Notes: generated by a model not told the origin, from the sequence alone. Positions 1-11,407 are shown, numbered from the stretch's first letter. The stretch: DNA of 64,000 nucleotides from Benincasa hispida (GCF_009727055.1 NC_052351.1:9734324-9798323); one strand, 5' to 3'. Made by a program: numbers and translations.

Positions 1-97
1 TGGAACTCACTAAGCAAAGTAAGTAGTGTTCCTAGAGATAGGAATATTCTTATGCTCAACGCAACCATGCGTTATAGAGATATAAGCATGTGGCTGA
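1..97 (+). repeat. fragment of an older Athila-type gypsy LTR
   Basis: These bases match 9967-10063 with only scattered substitutions; that later copy lies inside the LTR at 8836-10548. At position 98 the similarity stops and a new LTR-like start (TGATAACGGG) begins, so the stretch reads as an old LTR cut by a younger insertion. The rest of the old LTR lies to the left of the window. Confidence 0.6.
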
Positions 98-1761
98 TGA
101 TAACGGGCAGAAATGCATACTATCATAGTACTAAGTTCTTAAACAATGTTGGATTGCATTGATGAAATATGTTAAATTGCGTCCATTAAGCATAAATTCT
201 ATAATATTGCGGTCGCATGCGTCCAACGCATTAGAGCAGTTGATCTTTACATTTTTGTGCAGAATATGCATCAACGCAATGCAGAGAGTGCAATCATAGG
301 AATACATTGGTCGAGCGCAACTTCACTACAAGACTTTGCGTTGATCGTGCTCGCAAACATTCGCCCAAGAAGAATCACCGTAACTTAGTCAGTACAACAT
401 GGTGGGCGCATATGGATGAAAGGACAATTAAGAGTAATGGGACAGAAAGCTGACGGCAGTCGGATCCAAATTAAGTTGACAGCCGATAACGGTCACGAAG
501 TACATTCAATTTTATCGGTGACAATTATCCGGCGCATCAGTTAGGAATTAAAGCTATCCCATCTGGACAACCGGGAGAGAGAAGCTGCCTTTCACCATGG
601 AAGCTCTATAAATACCAATTGTGTTCTTCAGAGAAGGTGTTAAGCAGTCGATTACTTCATCACTTTACAAGTTCACGCCTCTGTCCATAGTTTTCTTTCA
701 TTTTAAGGCGAATACGAGGAAGAAGGTGTGCCGGTAGATTATTCTGGTAAGCTTGGAAAAGCATTGGAAGCTCCATGACAGAGAGAGGACCGACACTTGC
801 AGAAGCGGGAACATTTGTAAATCAGAATAGAGATTCAGTGTAAAAAGCCTCGGTCAGCAAGAAATTACTACCAAGCTCTCTACCTTTACTTTCCATTATC
901 ATTTTGTACTCAACTCAGTTATAAGAATGGAATGTCATTCTCTATATCTGTTCACTCTCTGTTATTTATGCATGAGTAGTTAAATTAGTTGAATGGGTTG
1001 AGAAATAGTAGCTAGCATAACGAGGGAATCTTCATCTTTGCGATTATCTTGTTTATGTATGCTTCATTCGTCTATTAGAGATACTCGGGAGGGTAGTCTA
1101 AAGATAGGATCTAGACTTAGGAAGGTCAGGTCAGAATCTAGGTTTGGAAGAACCAGATTAGAATGCATAAACGGGAGATAGACGCTTAGGAATGAACACT
1201 ATTTGTTATTAACGCATCACATGCATCTTAGCAATAAGGTTTGATTGTATGCAGTCGCCTTGCTTTCATGCATTTGCATCAACGCATAGGATAAGAGTAG
1301 AGACTTAGGGATAAGCTCTATGGACATTTTGCATTCAACACATACGTCCTAGACTTAGGAGCATCACATTTACATTGGGAAATGACTTGCTGTGCATAGT
1401 TGTAACATGCTCGCAAAGTTTAACACATTCCCGAGTAACGCTAGCTAACGATCTTCTCAACCCGTTCATCGCATATTCATTACATCTATCAACGCAACTA
1501 TCTTTCTCAAATTCGCCGCCTTTATTTACTTCTTTTCCATCAACGCAACAACATACCCAAAACTTATTTATTTACTTGGTTACCATAAAGTTTCCATAAA
1601 TATTACCAACATTACTATTTTCACAAGTCCTTGTGTTCGACCTTGGACTTACCAGAAAACTCAGGAGAATTTACACTTGAATTCCGCTGTGGAAACTTGA
1701 GTGCACAACGCAATCCACCAACGCATATCATCCATATTTCCATTCATAAAATAACGCATCA
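98..1761 (+). mobile_element. 5' LTR of Athila-type Ty3/gypsy element
   Basis: The proposed LTR starts TGATAACGGG and ends in CA just before a primer-binding site at 1768. A TATA box (TATAAATA, 607-614) gives the expected promoter inside the LTR. The sequence is rich in AACGCA/TGCGTT words, like the other gypsy LTR of the window (8836-10548), but the two diverge over most of their length. No matching 3' copy is visible, so the left limit rests on the break in similarity at 97/98 and on the TG start. Confidence 0.6.
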
Positions 1762-1767
1762 ATTTTT

Positions 1768-1785
1768 TGGCGCCGTTGTCGGGGA
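1768..1785 (+). other. primer-binding site of the gypsy element
   Basis: TGGCGCCGTTGTCGGGGA is the tRNA-Asp-type primer site usual in Athila-lineage gypsy elements, with T in place of C in the GTTGCC core. It follows the LTR end by six bases and precedes a leader that ends in TTTCTTTGCAG before gag. A decayed second copy is at 7347-7363. Confidence 0.8.
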
Positions 1786-1832
1786 CTTCAGCAAAATAGT
1801 TGTTAATGGTAATTTTTGTGATTTCTTTGCAG

Positions 1833-2027
1833 AACTCTCAATCTCTAGCGAACAACGACCCGGAGATTGAGAGAACATTTCGAAGGAGACTACGAGACCG
1901 CCAACAACAACAACAATACGATAAAGAAGAGATGGCGGGGCAGCCTGGAGGTGGAGCACCAAATGATAATAATGTCATGGTGAATCCGATTCTATTGGCA
2001 AACGATCGCAATATGCCCATTAGGGAC
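1833..2027 (+). pseudogene. Athila-type gag, N-terminal part (interrupted)
   Basis: The frame encodes an acidic-basic start (DPEIERTFRRR), a glutamine run and a PIRD motif, as in the beginning of Athila gag polyproteins, which form the particle around element RNA. The reading frame is cut after the RD codons at 2027 by a 1.8-kb insertion and resumes with the next residues (RDYASPNLYDFS) at 3828. There is no well-placed initiator ATG; the frame simply opens after the leader. The protein cannot be made from this locus. Confidence 0.7.
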
Positions 2028-3827
2028 TGTAATGGCTTTTTTGGGATGTACGATATTGAGTGCTCATAATGATGTGATACTATTTCTATTTATGTGTTAA
2101 TTTGGAATGTTAATGTAGTATGCTCTGCGTTGTCACAAGTTTCCTTACGATGGAACCAAGTGTAATTCCACCGCAATTTTCTCGGTGTGATCCGAGGTCA
2201 AACACGGGGAAATGGTGTCAGTTATTGCTGTATGTTCATGGTATATGCGACCAAGTTTTCAATTCTTTATAAATGAATTTGTACATGTAAGTAAATTGCA
2301 GTAAAATAAAGGAAAGCAATAAAGATGCGATAAAACATAAAAATACAGTAAACCTAAGCTAGATGTTACAAGATACAGACTTCATGTACAAGATGCTAAG
2401 ATTAAGGCTGGCTGTGAAGGTTGTGCAAAGATGTGGGATGCGGCGACAAGTCTTATAAACAGAATAGAAAGAGAAAGATAAGTATTAAAAACAACGCAAG
2501 ACCTTAATTGGATTTGAAGGTACAAATACTGTTTCGCTCTTCTCTTGGCGTACACCTCTCAGTGATTGGCCATGTTCCCCACATGTCTGTGGTGAAACAG
2601 AGTTTAATGTAATGAATGCAAGGTTGCTTCCATGTCTGGAAGTACTACTCGTTTTAGTTAACGCACTCTTCTGACCTTCTCTCGATAGATCAGAATGACA
2701 TCTTCACTTCTGCTCTCACAGATGAGGATGCCTTCTAGAATGCTTTAGCTAAACGTATTTTATAACTTTAATACAGATTAAGTTCTTGGTGATTCATATT
2801 GCTCATCAGGGGATTAAGAAAACATCATGAAGAAAGTGACTAATGGGTGAACGAAAACAGACAGAAAATGGTAAATGAAATCTATCGAAACATTTAATAT
2901 TTCTATTAAGTGTTTAATACATGATGTGTGAGTGAAGAGATAAAGAAACTATGGAATACAATGAAAGAGAGATAGAATAGATACAAATAAGTGCCAATGT
3001 CTTGGCAAAGATTCGATGGAGATCTGCTTGCCAGATAAGATGGTTTCGATGGCAGGAAGAGCTTCCCTCTCAGGCTTGCTCCATTGGTAGCAGGGGTCTC
3101 TGCACAGAGCTTCGTTCGGGTATATGGCAGGTCAGATCTGAGATTCACCTCTCGGTTTTATCTTGTTCTCTTCCCAGATTTCTTCTCTTCAGCACTCAGC
3201 TCAGCCTTTTCTCTCTAAAATTTTACAGCACTTAGCCTCGTAGCAAATAACATACTTTTCTCTGAAATCAATGGGGGTATTTATAGGAGCAGATCTTTGA
3301 CTCTGGCCTTGTGGTCCCCACTTGATGGTTATGGTAAATCCGCAGATGGAGGGATATTATTCCTTCTGTTATGCAATCAGACCATCAATTCTGCACAATT
3401 GTTAGTTGTACACGTGTCTCAATCCCCCGCTCTTGCGTTGCTCGGTTGTATTTTTCAATCATACGTTCACATGTGGTGTTTGTTTTTATTACCGCATACG
3501 GTTGAAGCATAGCTCTGGACTGACTGTCACATTGCACTGTTACTTTGATAATCGTCTCTTCATGGTTGATCGATGGGTGCAATGTGGCAGAGATGCGTTA
3601 ATTAGTTTCTCATGAGCCTTGAACGCAAGCGGTGACTTGGTCTCCTGCATAACAAAGTAAAGTTTGGCTTGTCTTTCATCTTTTTGGCTTTAGTGGGTGT
3701 AAGCGCAAACATTTATAATTATTGTCATATTGGGCTAATCTTCATACAATTGGCGCATAATTACTAACTTTTGGCCACAATATCTAGATAAGGTGGCATA
3801 AATAACTTGTATTTCTAAGGGTTGTCA
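2028..3827 (-). mobile_element. probable solo LTR inserted in gag
   Basis: The 1800-bp block begins TGTAATGG and ends GGTTGTCA (TG...CA) and is flanked by GGGAC on the left and GGGAT on the right, a 5-bp target duplication with one change. Removing it restores the gag codons for PIRDYA. On the minus strand there is a TATA box (TATAAATA, 3286-3279), so the LTR probably reads leftward. No long ORF and no internal retrotransposon domains are present. The parent family was not identified. An unrelated non-autonomous transposon with similar ends cannot be excluded. Confidence 0.55.
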
Positions 3828-5397
3828 GGGATTATGCATCGCCAAACCTCTATGATTTCTCTATGGGAATCATGAGGCCTGCCCTCGACGGAAGCAGATT
3901 CGAGATGAAACTGGTGATGCTGCAGATGATCCAGATTGCAGGTCAATTCGGAGGAAGGCGTGGTGAGGACCCGCATGCCCACCTTCGAAGTTTTATTGAA
4001 ATCTGCAATACTTTTGTGTTCCCGAATATCTCTGNTCAATTCGGAGGAAGGCGTGGTGAGGACCCGCATGCCCACCTTCGAAGTTTTATTGAAATCTGCA
4101 ATACTTTTGTGTTCCCGAATATCTGTGTTGAAGAAGTTCGACTAACGTTGTTCCCATTTTCTCTCTGTGATTAGGCTAGAAAATGGGCTTATTCGTTCGA
4201 ACCAGGAGAGATTACTTCTTGGGAGCAGGTAGTGGAGAAATTCATGAAAAAAGTATTTTCCACCTACCGAGAACGTAAGACGAAGAAAGCTTATTACTAA
4301 TTTTGAACAAGATATGGACGAATCGCTTAGCGATGCTTGGGCGAGGTTTAAAAAGTTGGTTTGAGATTATCCGCATAATGGGCTACCAGACTGCCTTCAA
4401 ATGAAAATTTTCTATCACGGTTTGAGTCTTGCTTCATAGACCGCTGCCAATGCGGCAGTTGCTAGTGGTCTACTTGACAAAACTTATGAGGAGACGAAGT
4501 ATATTCTGGACCGCATCTAAGAACCATGAAGACTGGTGGGAGAGTGACCAGAGATTAAGACTTAAAGATTCTGACGCAAATAATGGTGCCATTGTTTCAT
4601 TACAAAACCAAATGACCGCAATGATGAATTTGATTCAAAGAATGGCGATCAGCAACCCAACACCGCAAAGTAGGAAAATTAATGCAATAAGTCAAAACAC
4701 CGCAAGGTGTGTGACTTGCGGTGATGGGCATGCGATGGAAGATTACCAGCAAAATCCACAGTCTGTATATTTTGTAAAGAATAATCCCTTTTCAAACAAT
4801 TATAACCCCAGGTGGAGAAACCACCCCAATTTTGCTTGGAAGAATCAATAACAAAATTTTCAATCTGTGGCGCAGAAAGAAGGGCCACTAGGATTCTTCC
4901 AATGTAACAACGGTCAGCAGAGCAAACAAGCAAGTAGCTCACAACAACCAACGCAATCTTCTTCTCTAAAGAGTCTATTGAAGCAATATATAGAGAAAAA
5001 CAAGACAGTGCTTCAAAGTCAGGCTATGTCTATCCGCAACCTCGAATTGCAAATGGGCCAGATTGTGAATGAGCTAAAGAGTTGACCGCAAGGGGCATTG
5101 CCAAGTTCAACCGAGCTTCCACGCAACTCAGGGGGATCGGGTAAGGAGCAATGTCAGGTTGTGACATTGCGCAATGGAAAGATTGTGGAAGGAGAAAAGA
5201 ATGATCAGAGTAGAACAACTTCCATCGCAACTGAGCCCAAGATTGCGGTAACGCAAGAAGAAGAAAGAGAGAACGAAGCAGTGGAACCTGAGGTTGCGTC
5301 GACCTCAAAGTCAAATGAAACGGGAACCGTAAAAGTCCAGTTACCACCTTTCCTTCAGAGGCTAAGAAAGAAGAAAAACGAAGAGGTACAGTACTAA
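3828..5397 (+). pseudogene. Athila-type gag, main part (degenerate)
   Basis: After the insertion the gag frame continues: capsid-like segment about 3828-4174, stop TAG after the SLCD motif, then frameshifts and stops to about 4430. An open stretch at 4429-4851 carries a zinc-knuckle-like CVTCGDGHAMEDY in which the last cysteine is tyrosine. A stop at 4849-4851 and another near 5083 break the same frame, which continues to 5397 with the gag C-terminal CQVVTLRNGK motif. A 92-bp stretch is duplicated around the N at 4035, so the real sequence is probably 93 bp shorter. The gene is clearly dead. Confidence 0.75.
4035..4035. other. single N between unmerged contig ends
   Basis: 3943-4034 and 4036-4127 are the same 92-bp sequence with one mismatch, two bases from the N. 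This is what two overlapping contig ends look like when a scaffolder joins them with a minimal gap instead of merging them. Confidence 0.9.
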
Positions 5398-5943
5398 CGC
5401 TTCTTATCTATGTTAAAGCAATTACATGTTAACATCCCTTTCAGTGAAGCGATTGAGGAAATGTCTGCCTATGCCAAGTTTCTGAAGAACATGGTAACTA
5501 AGAAAAGAGGCACTGAAAAATTTGCCACAGTAGCATTACCACCGAAGATGAGCGATCCTGGGAGCTTCACTATTCCTTGATCCATAGGAGGACTCTATAT
5601 TGGGCAAACCCTGTGTAACTTGGGGGCCAGCATAAATTTGATACCGCTGTCAATTTTTAGACAATTAAATATGGGGCAACTTGTACCCACATCAGTGACT
5701 CTCTAATTGGCTGACAGATCTCTGGTTCATCCAGAAGGTAAGGTGAAGGATGTGCTGATCACGATTGATAAATTTAATTTGCCAGCTGACTTCATCATCC
5801 TAGATTATGAGGCCAACAAGGATGTACCTATCATTTTGGGGCGACCTTTCCTATCAATGGTTCGTGCTCAAATTGATGTGCATAAGGGAGAAATCACTTT
5901 GAGAATAAATAGATAGAAGCTCAAATTTAATATAATTCGTGCC
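5398..5943 (+). pseudogene. retropepsin-like protease of the gypsy element (dead)
   Basis: In the same frame as gag, the translation shows the protease neighbourhood: PKMSDPGSFTIP, then LCNLGASINLIP, then IILGRPFL. In Athila-type elements the second motif is normally a DLGAS active site; here the catalytic aspartate codon reads AAC (asparagine). Stops occur after SFTIP, after the VPTSVTL motif and at 5914-5916. The family cleaves Gag-Pol; this copy could not. It leads straight into the acidic linker before reverse transcriptase. Confidence 0.7.
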
Positions 5944-7184
5944 ATGAAATTCCTGGATGAGGGAGACCTACAAGATTCTGACGATGACTTGAATTTCATT
6001 GAAGAAGAAAAGTCTAATGAAGAGTGTGAAGAAGAGAATGCCAATGCATCCGTAGATGCCTACAATGCGATCATAGAAAAAACAAACAAAGAAGAAGAAA
6101 TGATCGCAACGCAAGAAGAAGAGCCAAAAGAAGAAAGAAAAACAACGCAACCTTCCTTCGTGGAACCACCAACACTTGAACTGAAAACCCTACCAACACA
6201 TTTGAAGTACGCATTTCTGGGGCAGAATGAGAAGCTGCCAGTGATAATTTCTTTTGCACTCAATGAAGATCAAGAGAATGCGTTGATGAGCATTCTCAAG
6301 AAACATGTACGAGTAATTGGCTGGACGCTCGCTGACATAAGAGGAATTAGCCTCACGTACTGCATGCACCATATTCATCTTGAGGACGACCACAAAGAAA
6401 CTATTGAAAATCAATGCAGACTTAACCTTGCAATGAAAGAGGTCATAAAAAAGGAGATTATCAAATGGCTGGATGCGGGCATTATCTATCCTATAGCTAA
6501 TAGCATGTGGGTCAGCCCCGTGCAATATGTGCCAAAGAAGGGCGGAATGATGGTAGTCCCAAATGAGAACAATGAATTAATACCGCAAAGGATGACTTCT
6601 CCATTTATGGGAACACGTATGAAGTCTGCCTAGCCAATTTGGAGAAAATTCTGAAGAGATGTGAAGAGACGAATCTGGTGCTCAATTGGGAAAAATGTCA
6701 CTTCATGGTGAAAGAGGGTATAGTGTTGGAACACAAAGTCTCCCGGGAAGGGTTGGAGGTGGACAAAGCAAAGATCGACGCAATTGAAAAGCTTCCACCT
6801 CCAACCAGCGTGAAAGTTGTGCGAAGCTTCTTGGGGCAAGCTGGATTCTATAGACGATTTGTTAAAGACTTTTCTAAAATTTCACGACCACTGAATACGT
6901 TGTTAGAGGCGGACAAAAAGTTTGAATTTGACAACAATTGCCTCAACGCATTCCGAGTTTTAAAAGATGCGCTAATTACCGCGCCCGTCTTGATTGTGCC
7001 GGATTGGACACTGCAGTTCGAAATCATGTGCGACGCAAGCGGGTATGTGATGGGAGCCGCATTAGCGCAAAAGAAGAAAACTATTTTGCACCCCATCGCA
7101 TATGCGAGTAAAACTCCGAACCCTGCTCAAATCAATTATACCACCACTGCCGTTCGAAATCATGTGCGACGCAAGCAGGTATGT
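5944..7184 (+). pseudogene. gypsy reverse transcriptase/RNase H with core deletion
   Basis: 5944-6590 encodes an acidic linker and the RT N-terminus (ELKTLPTHLKYAFLG, then the WLDAGIIYPI and SPVQYVPKKGG motifs). At about 6590 the sequence jumps to a frame reading DDFSIYGNTYE, so the RT core between the KKGG region and the catalytic DD box is missing, roughly 100-130 codons by family comparison, and the frame shifts. The connection domain and the start of RNase H follow in the frame of 6639-7280 (FLGQAGFYRRFVKDFSK, then CDASGYVMGAALAQ, then the PIAYASKT motif) and stop at INYTT, where the E-K-E-L-L part should be. A 34-bp RNase H piece is repeated at 7152-7185. No active enzyme is possible. 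Confidence 0.8.
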
Positions 7185-8835
7185 GGCAGGAACGCATGGT
7201 CATCGCATGTATTCTTAAATGCATATTGCATATTTCTTAGTCTAACGCATGACCATCAACGCATGGAGATCAACGCATAGCATATGACATGCATTATATA
7301 TTTCCCTCGCACCATGTGGCAGGAATGCATGGTCATCGCATGTATTTGCTACGTTGTCAGGGACTTAGCAGCTAATAGTTTGTTAAGTTTCTTGTTTTCA
7401 CAGGCACCCTTTTAGTCTTGGGCGTATTGTAGCTTGTGCGACCAAGTTGCAAACAATATTTGAGTGAAGGCAATGCGCCAAAAATCGATATTGACCCCAA
7501 GATAGAAAGGCTATCTATCGCATGAGCTGGAAGTAATCTCAGGAGCATGTTAACCAACATGCGACCAACAATTGCTGGAAGCTTCAATGGTCAGGACGAG
7601 TCTCTTGACCTAAGCAGTTGAGATCAATCTCCTGCATGGAAGATGCCTTACGGTGGTTTTACTCCAATTTTTCCAGGGACGTCTTCAAACCTATCTTTAC
7701 TTTGCTTTTCTAGTTTAGTTTTTTTATTTAATTATTGCCATTTTGGATTTGCGGCTGCTTTCTTGGATGTGGTGTGCGTTCGCTCCTTGTGAGTGCAATA
7801 ATAATTCCTTTCGGAGCGTGGTTTCAACGGAAGAGTCCTCTCCATCATTCAACACAGGGTCATGTCCTCATGAATTCTAAAGTATGGTCGTAATTGTATT
7901 CTATTCGTAGGTTCTTTTCTTGTTATCTTTTATGGTTTATCTTTCTGAAATTCTCTTTTGTCCACTTCCCTCCCTTTGCGTTGAAAGATTAGCACCCATG
8001 ATAATACTTATAATTCACTCCATCCACTAACTAAACGTCGTAAGGCTCACCTCACTTTAATAGCTCCTTCAAGGTTTGACAATCTAAGTTTTATTATGTG
8101 TAAACCTCTGCTCAAACATTTGTTACTGCATTCCTGATGAGTTTGTTTTTAGCTTTTCGACAAGAACATTGCCACTTTCTAAGTTTAGGGGTGGCAATGG
8201 TCTGGGCAAATGAGTCCATCACATTGCGATACAAAAAAAATATATCATAATAAAAACTCCACTGTCAGTGCAAAGGGGAGACCCGAGTTGATAAGAGTTA
8301 AAGCTATGAAAGGCACTTACCTGTAGTCAGATACTTCACATGACACCCAAGCAGGTAAGCCAAAATGAAAGTAAGTGGCCAAGATCAACGCATAAGAAAA
8401 ACTCCTCTGTCAGGCGCAACCTCCAATTAAGACAAGAGTTGAGTTGAATATGGTACGAAACCGAAGTTGGATGCCCACGTGACACCTGTGGGGGCAAGCC
8501 AAAACGAAGAGCGTAACCAGGTTTAGCACCTCAATTCAATAATATATCGCAGAGCTTTGAATCATATTAACTAAACACACTATAAAAAGCTAAAAGCAAA
8601 GTTGCTTGAAATGAGTAAAATGTTTTTGAGCGGAAGCTTACCAGATTTAAACTTAGAAAATATCTCTTTGAAGAAGCAGCTAAAATTGAGGAGAGCGTTG
8701 CTACCAAGGTTAGAGGTACGAATGAATTATATTTTGAAAAACTGGTTAGCGCAAAAGGAAAGCTAAAGGATAAATTTTGAATTCCCTAAGTATAAGGCAT
8801 GCTCGAGGACAAGCATGATTCTAAGTTTGAGGGTG
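7185..8835 (+). mobile_element. second Athila-type remnant: LTR tail, primer site, gag scrap, 3' noncoding region
   Basis: 7185-7318 matches the end of the LTR at 10411-10548. 7347-7363 is a worn primer site (GTTGTCAGGGA core), followed by a leader similar to 1786-1832 and a gag scrap with a DPKIERL start near 7490. Coding similarity then fades; 8200-8530 holds two related blocks (AAAACTCC-T-CTGTCAG) and a long noncoding stretch, as in the 3' region of this lineage. It ends with a polypurine-like AAGTTTGAGGGTG (8823-8835) next to an LTR. Confidence 0.55.
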
Positions 8836-10548
8836 TGATAGTAGGTAGAAATACAATCTATTATAGCCTTTTATTTAGAATTATGAGGGCTAAAAAGCAG
8901 AATATGCGTTGATAATACTAAGGATTTATGTGAAGAATGAGCTTGCGTCGATCAGCACTAAAAATCCTTGCTAACCCTATATCATGCGTTATATGGTGTC
9001 AAAATGTCTATTTTTGTAGCTATCGCAGGAATCAATCGCATGCGCTGAAGCCAGACCATCGCAAAGTTGATCGCATGCGTTGATCCCAGACCATCGCATA
9101 TGTTCATCGCATAGATGTTGCGGCTACAGAGTAATAACCATGATAGAAGATTCATCGCAAGATAGGTGGAATGCGTTGGTACTTCAGGAAAAACAAGCAT
9201 GAACGCATACCTTGGGAGTATAAAAAAGGTGATGTTGACATTTCACCTACCGCGCCAAAGTGGCAGTGACTCAGAGTAGGACCATCAATGCTGTCGGCGA
9301 TTGAGCTCCATAAATAGAGCCTTAGAGCCCAAATTCAAGGCATCCGAGCTTCTGCCTTAAGGTAGATCCTTTCTCTTATACACATCTAGATGTGTATAAG
9401 AGACAGCTATAAATAGAGCCTTAGAGCCCAAATTCAAGGCATCCGAGCTTCTGCCTTAAGGTAGATCCTTGTGATCATAGATGAGAGCGTGAGCAAGAAA
9501 TTCTTTGAGAGTTCTTCATTCTTTCAACCCATTTCGAGTGACGACCGGAGCTTTGTCGAAGATAGAGCTCGAGAGAGACTACTCCAACGCCCATCCATGG
9601 CACCACCGACAACCTTGACATACATCTGATGGAGCAAGAGATTGCCTATATCTAGCCCTCCACCTCTCTTCTTATCTCTGTATTGTATTACATTTTGGCT
9701 TAAGACATTAATACATTTTGTAATCAATGCATCTCTTTATTTCCTTCGACACCATCTTCATTATCTTATGCTTTTTCATAGTTTAGTTATCAAAGGTGGT
9801 CGCATACTCAATCGTGTAGCCTAGAGATAGGACGCAGGTAACAACCCATCAAGTGGTGTACGTTGTACGAGTATAGCGAGCCAATCCTCTTTACTTAGTG
9901 CGAGGCTATCGCAATGCTTGTCTATGACCTTATTAGCTGCGACTAACTGCCCGAGAGGGTAAGTAGTGGAACTTACCAAACAAAGTAAGCAGTGTTCCTA
10001 GAGATAAGAATATTCTTATGCTTAATGCAACCATGCGTTATAGAGATATAAACATGTGGCTGACCACCGAGAAGTGTGTGACGCATTAATGTGGCGAGCT
10101 AGGATTACCCTTACGATCAAGCTTAATGATGCAGTGAATTTATCCCTTCCACCATTCTATTTATTTTTCCATGCATCTTATTACGCATGAACAATTGTCG
10201 CGTCTCTACAAATTCTTATAATCATACTTCCATTGCTCAATCTGTTTAGTTAGGAGTAGGAGTAGCGCATAGTCTTTTAACTTCCTTTTTCTTTTATTCA
10301 TCGCCTCAAACGCATTTCTTCGCAACATTTAGTTACAAGTCCCTGAGTTTGACCTCGGATCATCCCGAGAAACTTGTGTTCTCGTTATACTTGGCGAGAA
10401 AGCAAGAAAACTTATGGCAAAAATGCATGGTCATTGCATGTATTCTTGAACGCATATTGCATATTTCTTAGTCCAACGCACGACCATCGATGCATGGAGA
10501 TCAATGTATAGCATAAGACCTGCATTATATATTTCCCTCGCACCAAAA
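8836..10548 (+). mobile_element. 3' LTR of Athila-type gypsy element
   Basis: The LTR starts TGATAGTAGG directly after a polypurine tract. Its part 9967-10063 matches the fragment at 1-97, and its tail matches 7185-7318. TATA-like sequences occur near 9219 and 9310. It contains many ATCAACGCA-type words. A sequencing adapter and a duplicated 62-bp flank interrupt it at 9310-9470, so its true length is about 99 bp less than it appears. Confidence 0.6.
9310..9470. other. assembly artefact: Nextera junction adapter between duplicated flanks
   Basis: 9388-9406 is exactly AGATGTGTATAAGAGACAG, the Tn5 mosaic end used in Nextera libraries, and 9369-9387 is its reverse complement with one mismatch at 9371. 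Back-to-back mosaic ends form the 38-bp mate-pair circularisation junction. The 62 bases before it (9310-9371) are repeated without change after it (9409-9470). This is untrimmed library sequence, not biology. Confidence 0.96.
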
Positions 10549-10552
10549 CTAC

Positions 10553-11040
10553 TACTTGAACTAAATCACTACTCAAAATGCCAACAAGAGATCACTTAAA
10601 CAAAACCAACCTAATGAAGTATTGAACATTAATATATATATATATATATATAAAGGATCATTTAAGGGAGAGATAGGGATGCCTTATGACCAATACAAAT
10701 TCACAAATATTTAAAAACTCTTACTTGAACTAAATCACTACTCAAAATGCCAACAAGAGATCACTTAAACAAAACCAACCTAATGAAGTATTGAACATTA
10801 ATATATATATATATATATATAAAGGATCATTTAAGGGAGAGATAGGGATGCCTTATGACCAATACAAATTCACAAATATTTAAAAACTCTTACTTGAACT
10901 AAATCACTACTAAAATGTCAATAAGCCAACAAGTGATCACTCAAACAAACCCAACTCAATAAAATATTGAACATAAAAAAAATCATTTAAGAGAGTGGGG
11001 GGAGGTCTTATGACAAACACAAATTCACAACATTTATAAT
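10553..11040. repeat. 169-bp tandem repeat, two identical copies plus a diverged third
   Basis: Copies at 10553-10721 and 10722-10890 look identical through an (AT)n run of equal length; a third copy from 10891 has substitutions and deletions and fades at about 11040. The array abuts the end of the gypsy LTR. The sequence is AT-rich and has no ORF. Identity of two copies beside a diverged third suggests either a recent duplication or an assembly duplication. Confidence 0.85.
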
Positions 11041-11407
11041 AGAATCCAAAATTCTACATTCACAAACACAAAGCCATATAAACCATTGATCTTGACGTTG
11101 AATTTAATCAAACATATCGACATAAAAACTAGAGGATAAGGCAAACGGATTAATCAATATGGTAAGAAAAAACCTATACTAAAGCCCTATTCTTCCCTCG
11201 CCTTCGATTAAAAATTTGAACTTGAAGTAGAAGAAATAAACCTTAGACTACAAAGGCAAAAAGAAAGCCCTAGGCCAAAAAAAAAAAATGTTTAAGGGTA
11301 CACTGACGAAATAGGAGTGAACAAGGATTAAAAAAAAAAAAAGGAACAATAAATTTACCAATTGGAGAAGACGATGGATTACTGAGCTAGTGTGGTGAGT
11401 AGAATCT
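11041..11407. other. intergenic, nothing recognised
   Basis: AT-rich sequence with two A-runs (about 11280 and 11330). No ORF or repeat family recognised. Confidence 0.5.
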
